Shown piece by piece: positions 15,297-20,962 of a stretch of 20,962 nt of DNA. The first letter of the stretch is position 1; the number at the start of each line of letters is the position of its first letter. The DNA is from VRUE01 sp035707825 (GTDB lineage: Bacteria; Actinomycetota; Thermoleophilia; Solirubrobacterales; 70-9). Below the pieces are notes generated by a model. It was not told where the DNA came from, did not search any database, and saw nothing but the letters and a program-made list of their open reading frames with translations. Both the position numbers and the translations under genes were made by a program. The stretch lies in the NCBI GenBank assembly GCA_035707825.1, contig DASSTR010000048.1, forward strand, positions 1 through 20,962. Reading direction: 5' to 3'.

Positions 15297-18200
15297 TTAC
15301 CGAGCGCCGAACATCGCCTCCAGGCGCGCCGCGAGGGTGACATCGCCCTCGACGCTGCAGCGCCCGGAGACCATTGCGGTGAGGGGGTCCTGCTTGCCCG
15401 CCAAGACTCGTACCCAATCCGCGAGGCCGAAGTGGACCGTCACCGCCGCGTCCAGAGGCGCCGGCTCGAGCAGGCGGGCGCGGGCGGCCTTGGAGTCGAC
15501 CTCGATTGCCCAGCGCCAGGGTGCGTCGTGTGGCGGCTCGATCCCGTATGGCTCCAGCTCATAGGCGATCGTCCCACTGAAACCGCCCGCCTGGGCCGGT
15601 TGGAACCCGCGCGCGACACTTTTCATCAGTGCTCGCTGGCGCCGCGGCTCGGCGAAGCGGCGCTCGAGCTCGGCATCGTCGAGTCCGGCCGTCATAGCCG
15701 CCAGCGCTCGCCGCGTTCCCCGAGTCCTGATCGCCCGGATTGGGCGGGGGCGCTGCTCGGCGCCCCGAGCCGGCCTCGGCGGCTCCCGTCCCTCGAGCTC
15801 CGCCCTAACCTCGGCGGCGCAGCGCGCGACAAGGCCGAGGCCGTATCGGGCGACTATCTCTTCGCCCTCAACGAGCGCCGCCTGCGCCTCCTCGGTGGCG
15901 CCGCAGCGATGCAACGCGCTGGCCAGGTCTACCCGAGCCCATGCTCTGGTCAAGACGAGGTTGAGCTCATCGGCCTGCTCGACTGCCTCGCGCAGCTCCT
16001 CGACGGCCGCCTCGGGCCTGCCCGCCAGGAGCTCCAGGCGGCCGATCAGCCACTCGGGCAGGTTGCCGAAGAACACCGAGGGTGGCGCCTGGATCAGGTA
16101 TGGACGCAACGGCTCCAGCAGAGTCCGCAGTCGCTCTCCGGCAGCCTGGTCGCCGATCAGCGTTGCGGTCAGGGCGAGGTAGCACAAGGCGGCGGGCACG
16201 TGTCCGTCCGGCCGTCGTATCGGTGCCAGATCGGCGGAAAGCGCTCTCTCGAGCCGCTCACCCGCGATCTCAACCTCTCCGCCCAGGGCCGCGCCGAAGG
16301 CGACGAGGGTCGTCAGCGACCCCTGTGCGACGACGGCGTCCATCACCTCCCAGAGGGCGCGGCCCAGCTTCGCCTCGGCGTCGAACATCAATCCGTTCAC
16401 AGAGAGGAACGTGAGCTCGACCGAAACCTGGATGTCTGGGCGCAGCCGGCGCAGGATCACCCCGGCGCGACGGATCAACGCCTCGCCGCCCGCGCGGTCG
16501 CCGCGATCCAACAGGCGCGAGCCACGACAGACGTCCAGCTCCCAGGTGAAGCGGGGGCTGCCTAGACGGTCGGCGATCTCCCCGGCCCGCTCGATCGCCG
16601 CCTCGCATTCCGGTATGCGACGCAGAGCGTAATGGGCCACCGCCGACCACATCACCGTGCGAAACAGCAGCTCCTCGCGTCCGCACCCCTCAGCGATCTC
16701 GACCAGCTCCAGGATCTCGCCGAACCTGCCGTAGACGGCCATCGGGTCGGCGCCGCGGGAGAACTCCGCGGCCAGTCGCGTGAAGCGTGTCAGCACCTCC
16801 GATTCGCCGTCACGGAGGCGCCCACCCAACTGCTCGGCACGCCTGACGAGGTCGGGCATCACGTCGTCGTCGTCGGTAAATGCCAGCAAATAGGTGAGTC
16901 GGAAGGTGATCCGCAGCGCCAGGCGTGGCTCCTCCTCGCCGAGGGCCTCGAGGGCCTCGCGCAGGAAATCGACCGCCGCGGTGTCGCCGGTGTCCACCTC
17001 CCAGCCGAAGCCGACGTCGCCGCCTGCGAAGCCGAGGGCGGCACGGGCGAGCAACGCAGAGTCGCCGATCCCTCGGGCTGCATCGCTTGCGGCGCGAAAG
17101 GCCTGGCGCGCGCGGACCAGGTCGGCGGCGAGCAGCTCCTGCTCGCCGAGCTCCAATAGCACCGGCGCCCGGGCGGGAAGGTCGCCGTTGGGAAGCAGAG
17201 CGAGCGCGCTGCGCATGTGGTCGGCGGCCTGCTCGTGATCGTGGTCGGCGGCGGCCGCCCTGGCCGCCGCCTGGTGGGCGGCTATCGCCGGCTCGGGGCC
17301 TGCCACGGCCACCGCCAGGCTGTAATGGCGCGCGAGCTCGGCCGGCTCCACGCCGGGCTCCTCCTCCAGCGCCCTCGCGATCGCAAGGTGCAGGCGCGCC
17401 TGCACCGCGTCGCCGGCGCCGGCGAGCAGGGCCTCGCGGATCAGAGCGTGGGGGAAGGCGATCGTCGGCTGGGCCGTGGCCACGTCATCCACCAGTCGCT
17501 CCGAGAGTGCCTCCGCCACGGCGCGGTCGGCTTCCTCGGGCTTGAGGCCGGCGACCTTAGCCGCCAGGGCGACCGGCGCAGAGGGGCCGATCGCCGCGGC
17601 AGCGCCGAGCAGCTTCTCGGTCTCGGGGTCCAACCGCCCCAGCCGCTCCTCGACCAGATCGCCGACCGCGTCGGGCACCGGCGCCTTCTCCAGCGCCTCG
17701 GTGTCACGCAGCGCGCCCTGGCTGTCGAGGTCCCGCGCCAGCTCCCCGGCAAAGAAGGGGTTGCCCGAGGTGCGCCTCGCGAGGCGCGCCGCGAGGCCCG
17801 GCGTGATCGACCGCCCCAGCCGGGCGCCGAGCAGCGCCGCCAGGCCGGAGGCATCCAGGCCCTTCAGGTGCAGCTCGCTGAGGTCGCCAGTGCGACGCAG
17901 GTCGGCAAGCGCCCGGGAGACCGGATGCCCGCGTCCCATCTCACGATCGCGTGCGGTGACCACCAGCACCATGCGGTCGGGCGCGCTGCTCAGCAGGTGC
18001 TCGAGCGCCTGGGCGGATGCCGCGTCGCACCAGTGGGCGTCGTCGAGCACCAGGTGCAGCGGCGATTCGCCGGCCGCGCACGACAGCGCGGCGCTGATTC
18101 CGTTCAGGAGCCGGTAGCGGGCACCCTCTGCGGCCACCATCTCTCCGGCGCCGGCCCGCTCGGCGGAGCCAGCGTGCTCGGCGAGCTGGGGCACGAGCGC

Positions 18201-19166
18201 GGAGAGCTCGGCTCCGGCCGCCTCGGCGAGCCGCGCGCGCCAGACTTCGTCCCCCGCCAGCGCTAGCTCGCCGATCGCCCGCACCCACGGCTCGAAGGCG
18301 ATCACCGCCTCTGGCGGGCAGCGCGCCAGCACCACGACTGCACCCTGCGCGTGCGCCTCGGCGGCCGCCGCCGCCGCGTGACGGGTCTTGCCGATCCCCG
18401 GTTCGCCGAGGACCAGCACCGCCCGGCGGCCCGGCCGCGGCGCCGTCGCCTCGCGCAACGCGCCAATCTCCGCGTCGCGGCCGATCAGCGGCTCATCGGT
18501 GTAGGCGGCGAGCAGCTGTGGAATCGAGATGGTGGTGGGACCGACAGCTTCCGCAGGTGCCGTGCCGCTATCGGGTCCCCCGGCGTTCACCGGTCCTGCG
18601 CTGTTTGCCGCCAGGTCTCGCCAGCGCAACTTCGCCGCCCGCACAGGGTTCGGCACGCCCTTCAGCTCGAAGTCGCAAGCCGCATCCAGCGCCACTCCGT
18701 CGCGCGAGGCCACGAGGCCTGCGACCAGCTCCTGCACCAACACCTCCCCAGTCCCTGCGGCCGAGGAGAGCCGACTCGCGATCACCACCGGCATCCCGTG
18801 AAGGTCGTCGCCGTCGGGGATCGGCTCGCCGGCCGCTACCCCAACCCGTGCCGCGATCCCAATCCTGCCGTGCTCGACGTCGAGCCGCTCGACCGCCGCC
18901 TGAATCGCCGCCGCTGCCCGCAGAGCGCCCAGGGCGCTCTCGAAAGTCGACATCACGCCGTCGCCGAGCGTCTTGATCACACGCCCGTCGCCCAGCGCGA
19001 CGGCATCGCTCACGTCCTTGACGTGAGCGCGGCGAACGGTGTCCATCCGATCGTCACCGAGGCGCGCGAGCAGGGCGGTCGAATCGACCAAGTCGCTGAA
19101 GACAACGATCGCAACGCCCCCCATCGACGCGTATCTTGCCGCAGACCTGTTGACGATGTTCCTCAC
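15297..19166 (-). CDS. Class III cyclase-like/AAA ATPase/helical-repeat protein with C-terminal SCP2-like domain
   Basis: Large cytosolic signalling protein of 1289 residues. Residues 18-180 form a class III nucleotide cyclase fold: metal Asp D25 (VFSDLVDST) and D69 (KTLGDGV), base-contacting K65 and the GDDLHGMPVVIASRL segment. There the transition-state Asn position is V128 while R132 is kept, so catalysis is doubtful. Residues 226-500 are an AAA/STAND-type ATPase: IGRDAEI, Walker A 254-261 (GEPGIGKT) and Walker B 370-376 (LHLVLDD). Residues about 570-1140 are helical and TPR-like. Many relatives end in a LuxR HTH. This one instead ends (about 1153-1289) with an SCP2-like lipid-carrier domain, including FGLADWVRVLAGKQDPLTAMVSGRCSVEGD split over its core. 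The start is GTG 19166, but ATG 19124 at the cyclase boundary is equally possible. Confidence 0.88.
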   Translation of the reverse strand: MRNIVNRSAARYASMGGVAIVVFSDLVDSTALLARLGDDRMDTVRRAHVKDVSDAVALGDGRVIKTLGDGVMSTFESALGALRAAAAIQAAVERLDVEHGRIGIAARVGVAAGEPIPDGDDLHGMPVVIASRLSSAAGTGEVLVQELVAGLVASRDGVALDAACDFELKGVPNPVRAAKLRWRDLAANSAGPVNAGGPDSGTAPAEAVGPTTISIPQLLAAYTDEPLIGRDAEIGALREATAPRPGRRAVLVLGEPGIGKTRHAAAAAAEAHAQGAVVVLARCPPEAVIAFEPWVRAIGELALAGDEVWRARLAEAAGAELSALVPQLAEHAGSAERAGAGEMVAAEGARYRLLNGISAALSCAAGESPLHLVLDDAHWCDAASAQALEHLLSSAPDRMVLVVTARDREMGRGHPVSRALADLRRTGDLSELHLKGLDASGLAALLGARLGRSITPGLAARLARRTSGNPFFAGELARDLDSQGALRDTEALEKAPVPDAVGDLVEERLGRLDPETEKLLGAAAAIGPSAPVALAAKVAGLKPEEADRAVAEALSERLVDDVATAQPTIAFPHALIREALLAGAGDAVQARLHLAIARALEEEPGVEPAELARHYSLAVAVAGPEPAIAAHQAAARAAAADHDHEQAADHMRSALALLPNGDLPARAPVLLELGEQELLAADLVRARQAFRAASDAARGIGDSALLARAALGFAGGDVGFGWEVDTGDTAAVDFLREALEALGEEEPRLALRITFRLTYLLAFTDDDDVMPDLVRRAEQLGGRLRDGESEVLTRFTRLAAEFSRGADPMAVYGRFGEILELVEIAEGCGREELLFRTVMWSAVAHYALRRIPECEAAIERAGEIADRLGSPRFTWELDVCRGSRLLDRGDRAGGEALIRRAGVILRRLRPDIQVSVELTFLSVNGLMFDAEAKLGRALWEVMDAVVAQGSLTTLVAFGAALGGEVEIAGERLERALSADLAPIRRPDGHVPAALCYLALTATLIGDQAAGERLRTLLEPLRPYLIQAPPSVFFGNLPEWLIGRLELLAGRPEAAVEELREAVEQADELNLVLTRAWARVDLASALHRCGATEEAQAALVEGEEIVARYGLGLVARCAAEVRAELEGREPPRPARGAEQRPRPIRAIRTRGTRRALAAMTAGLDDAELERRFAEPRRQRALMKSVARGFQPAQAGGFSGTIAYELEPYGIEPPHDAPWRWAIEVDSKAARARLLEPAPLDAAVTVHFGLADWVRVLAGKQDPLTAMVSGRCSVEGDVTLAARLEAMFGAR

Positions 19167-19532
19167 GCATGCTCGGGATCTCCTGTCGGCTCGGCTTGCC
19201 GTGAGCTTGTCGAGACCCCTGTAGCCGGCATGGGCTCCGCTTCCGCGTGAAAACGAGTGCGTCAGCTTCGATGGGTGCCGGGCCAGCGCATCAAGTTCGG
19301 CATGTATTTCATGCTCAAGTTGATGAGCAAGGGACGACGAGGGTGTCGCACTCCGATCTAGCGTCGCCCCCTCTCGCTTCCTATTGGGCTCACCTCGACG
19401 GCATCTGTGCTCCGCTCATGCCTGAAACGACCAGACGTAAGCCCAAACGCGATGCGATCAGGGGCAGCTAACCGGATATCCCGTTTACCCTCAAGGGCCT
19501 CAGAAACAGCCCCTTCGGGAGTTCACTCCTTC

Positions 19533-19553
19533 AAAAAATTGCCCGAGAAGGGC
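19533..19553 (-). terminator. Putative intrinsic terminator, minus strand
   Basis: On the minus strand a short stem GCCC-TTCTC-GGGC (19541-19553) is followed by AATTTTTT (T-run at 19533-19538). The T-run stands out in this GC-rich DNA. It would end a transcript coming from the acyl-CoA dehydrogenase about 160 nt after its stop. The stem is only 4 bp. Confidence 0.4.
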
Positions 19554-19616
19554 CACGACCGAGGGTAGCGTGAGGTCGGGGAGGTCGATGACCAAGCGAG
19601 ACGGTCACGACGAGAT

Positions 19617-19641
19617 TCCCGCGTAGCAGCGCTACGCGGGA
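19617..19641. repeat. Perfect 11-bp inverted repeat (hairpin)
   Basis: TCCCGCGTAGC, loop AGC, GCTACGCGGGA. This is the strongest hairpin seen in the window. It could be a transcription barrier, part of a structured 3' UTR or a protein site; it has no T-tract. Confidence 0.6.
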
Positions 19642-19712
19642 TGTCGAGGAGGGGCAGTCTTCGCGCAGCGTCATTCGGCCTCATCCGGGCCACGCTACGC
19701 GAGGAAGTGGCC

Positions 19713-20962
19713 CTACTTGACGTGGACGCCCGAGATGGCGCGGGAGATGACCAGGCGCTGGATCTCCGAGGTGCCCTCGAAGATCGTGTAGATCTTCGCG
19801 TCGCGGTGCATCCGCTCGACCGGGAACTCGCGGGTGTAGCCGTTGCCGCCGAGGATCTGGATCGCCCGCTCGGTGCTCCAGACCGCGACCTCACCGGCCT
19901 TCAGCTTCGACATCGAGCCCTCGGCGTTTTCGAATTTGTGGCCGCTGCGCCCCATCCAGGCGGCACGCCAGACCAGCAGCCTGGCGGCGTCGATCTCCAG
20001 CTTCATGTCGGCGAGGGTGAAGGCGATCGCCTGGTTCTCGATGATCGCCTTGCCGAACTGCCGGCGCTCTTTGGCGTAGTCGAGCGCGTACTCGTAGGCC
20101 GCGCGGGCGATGCCCAGGGCCTGCGCGCCGACGGTCGGGCGGCTTGCCTCGAAGGTCTGCATCGCCGCCTGCGATTTCGATTTCTTGCCTTCCCGGACAC
20201 GGGCCAGCCGTTCGTCGAGCTTCTCTTTGCCGCCGAGCAAGCAGGCGCCGGGAACGCGGCAGTCGTCGAGATGGACGTCGGCGGTATGAGAGGCGCGCAG
20301 GCCGTGCTTCTTGACCTTGGCGCCCTGCTCGCAGCCCTTGGTGCCGGGCGGGATGACGAAAGCGGCGTGGCCGCGCGAGCCCAGCTCGCGATCGACCGTG
20401 GCGATCACGACGTGGACGTCGGCGATGCCGCCGTTGGTCGCCCAGGCCTTCTGGCCGTTCAGCACCCATTCGTCCTTGGCCTCGTCGTATTTCGCGGTGG
20501 TGCGGATCGCGGATACGTCGGAGCCGGCGTCAGGCTCAGAAGAGCAGAAGGCAGCCACCTTTGGCTCCTCGGCGGTGCCGAAGCACTGCGGGATCCACTC
20601 GCCGAGCTGCTCCGGCGTCCCCTGGCCGAAGATCGCGGCGACGGCCAGCGACGTGCCGAAGATGCTCATGCCGATGCCGGCGTCGCCCCAGAAGAGCTCC
20701 TCGTTGACGATCGGCAGCGTCAGCCCCGTCTCATCGGCCCAGAACTGGGCCAGGCCTTCGAATCCGTAGAGGCCGATCTTGGCGGCCTCCTGGATCACCG
20801 GCCAGGGGGTCTCCTCGCGCTCGTCCCATTCGGAGGCGGCCGGGCGGACGGTGCCCTCGGCGAAGCCGTGCACCCAGTCGCGGATGTCCTTCTGGTCCTG
20901 GTTCAGCTCGAGGGTGAACCTCGGCCCCGCGGCCGCAGAGTCGTCCGCCTCGCCGTTCTGGC
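19713..20962 (-). CDS. Acyl-CoA dehydrogenase (5' end outside window)
   Basis: FAD enzyme catalysing alpha-beta dehydrogenation of an acyl-CoA thioester, passing electrons to electron-transfer flavoprotein; chain-length specificity is not readable. At least 416 residues are visible because the frame runs without a stop to the window edge. The leading part (FTLELNQDQKDIRDWVHGFAE) is a typical acyl-CoA dehydrogenase N-terminus, so only a few residues are probably missing. Signatures are AFCSSEPDAGSDVSAIRTTA (flavin/substrate loop), WVLNGQKAWATNGG, a middle beta-domain with FVIPPGTKG, RRQFGKAIIENQAIAF in the C-terminal helical domain, ILGGNGYTREFPVERMHRDAK, and IYTIFEGTSEIQR, whose Glu is the usual catalytic base. 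The internal GTG at 20873 is not the start. The stop codon abuts a GGGCCAC/GTGGCCC hairpin. Confidence 0.96.
   Translation of the reverse strand, partial: QNGEADDSAAAGPRFTLELNQDQKDIRDWVHGFAEGTVRPAASEWDEREETPWPVIQEAAKIGLYGFEGLAQFWADETGLTLPIVNEELFWGDAGIGMSIFGTSLAVAAIFGQGTPEQLGEWIPQCFGTAEEPKVAAFCSSEPDAGSDVSAIRTTAKYDEAKDEWVLNGQKAWATNGGIADVHVVIATVDRELGSRGHAAFVIPPGTKGCEQGAKVKKHGLRASHTADVHLDDCRVPGACLLGGKEKLDERLARVREGKKSKSQAAMQTFEASRPTVGAQALGIARAAYEYALDYAKERRQFGKAIIENQAIAFTLADMKLEIDAARLLVWRAAWMGRSGHKFENAEGSMSKLKAGEVAVWSTERAIQILGGNGYTREFPVERMHRDAKIYTIFEGTSEIQRLVISRAISGVHVK

Larger units (their letters stand above)
19167..19712. other. 545-bp gene-poor region between ATPase and acyl-CoA dehydrogenase genes
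   Basis: No convincing gene is present. The right half (about 19500-19712) is dense in short inverted and direct repeats: GGAGT-TC-ACTCC (19518-19529), an 11-bp stem at 19617-19641, a stem GGGCCAC/GTGGCCC (19687-19713), GGGCCACG twice (19550, 19687) and GCTACGCG twice (19631, 19694). The left half is lower in GC and should hold the promoter of the large ATPase gene on the minus strand. A 34-codon frame (19257-19361, +) is too weak to call. Confidence 0.5.

Noticed and set aside
14494..15564. 356-codon plus-strand frame covering the 15084 gene and the end of the ATPase gene
   Set aside because: Shadow of two minus-strand genes; the product is low in pattern and crosses the gap between them.
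19247..19471. 74-codon plus-strand frame, and a 34-codon frame at 19257-19361
   Set aside because: No ribosome site, no recognisable motif and no supporting neighbour; they fit chance in a gap of lower GC.
1..20962. Transfer RNAs, ribosomal RNA, CRISPR arrays, insertion sequences, prophage or toxin-antitoxin pairs
   Set aside because: Read by eye, I saw no T-loop-like tRNA core outside coding sequence, no regularly spaced repeats and no transposase, integrase or toxin-like products.

Overview
This is a GC-rich, gene-dense chromosomal window with no phage, transposon, plasmid, CRISPR or RNA-gene signatures. Codon use, GTG/TTG starts, short or absent leaders and the gene families (RTX secreted protein, LuxR-type regulators, class III cyclase/AAA ATPase fusion, Bacillus-like Rrf2-cysK-cysE cluster) suggest a high-GC actinobacterium, most likely Thermoleophilia/Solirubrobacterales. 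That placement is inference; no marker gene was compared.

Layout. 1-1853 (+): 3' part of a GMC flavoprotein oxidoreductase. 7815-1911 (-): a leftward run of Rrf2/CymR-like regulator, cysK, cysE, pcrA, folD and a four-helix membrane protein with a Pro/Ser tail. The first three genes look like a cysteine biosynthesis operon with its own regulator. pcrA may have its own promoter, and folD follows it by 4 nt. 7931-8551 (+): an atypical receiver-LuxR regulator with no standard start codon for its complete receiver. 9776-8667 (-): an HDOD-LuxR fusion regulator, convergent with it. 13432-9968 (-): a secreted RTX-repeat protein followed at 30 nt by gltX. 13541-14404 (+): endonuclease IV, divergent from the RTX gene. 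15084-14452 (-): an unrecognised protein that looks conserved. 19166-15297 (-): a 1289-residue protein joining a degenerate class III cyclase domain, an AAA/STAND-type ATPase, a helical-repeat region and a C-terminal SCP2-like domain. 20962-19713 (-): acyl-CoA dehydrogenase cut by the window end.

How the genes relate. CysE makes O-acetylserine and CysK turns it into cysteine; the adjacent Rrf2 regulator is the obvious candidate controller. PcrA and endonuclease IV are DNA-repair housekeeping genes, FolD supplies one-carbon units, and GltX charges tRNA. Three separate signalling proteins (receiver-LuxR, HDOD-LuxR, cyclase-ATPase-SCP2) lie within 12 kb, but nothing in the sequence ties them into one pathway.

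The most unusual items are the cyclase-ATPase-SCP2 architecture, a perfect 8-2-8 palindrome over the start codon of the Rrf2 gene, the CTG-or-frameshift start of the receiver protein, the 15084-14452 protein with a papain-like His...Asn-Ser pattern, and a repeat-rich, hairpin-rich 180-bp segment ending in a T-tract downstream of the acyl-CoA dehydrogenase. I found no clear multi-gene undescribed defence or biosynthetic system.
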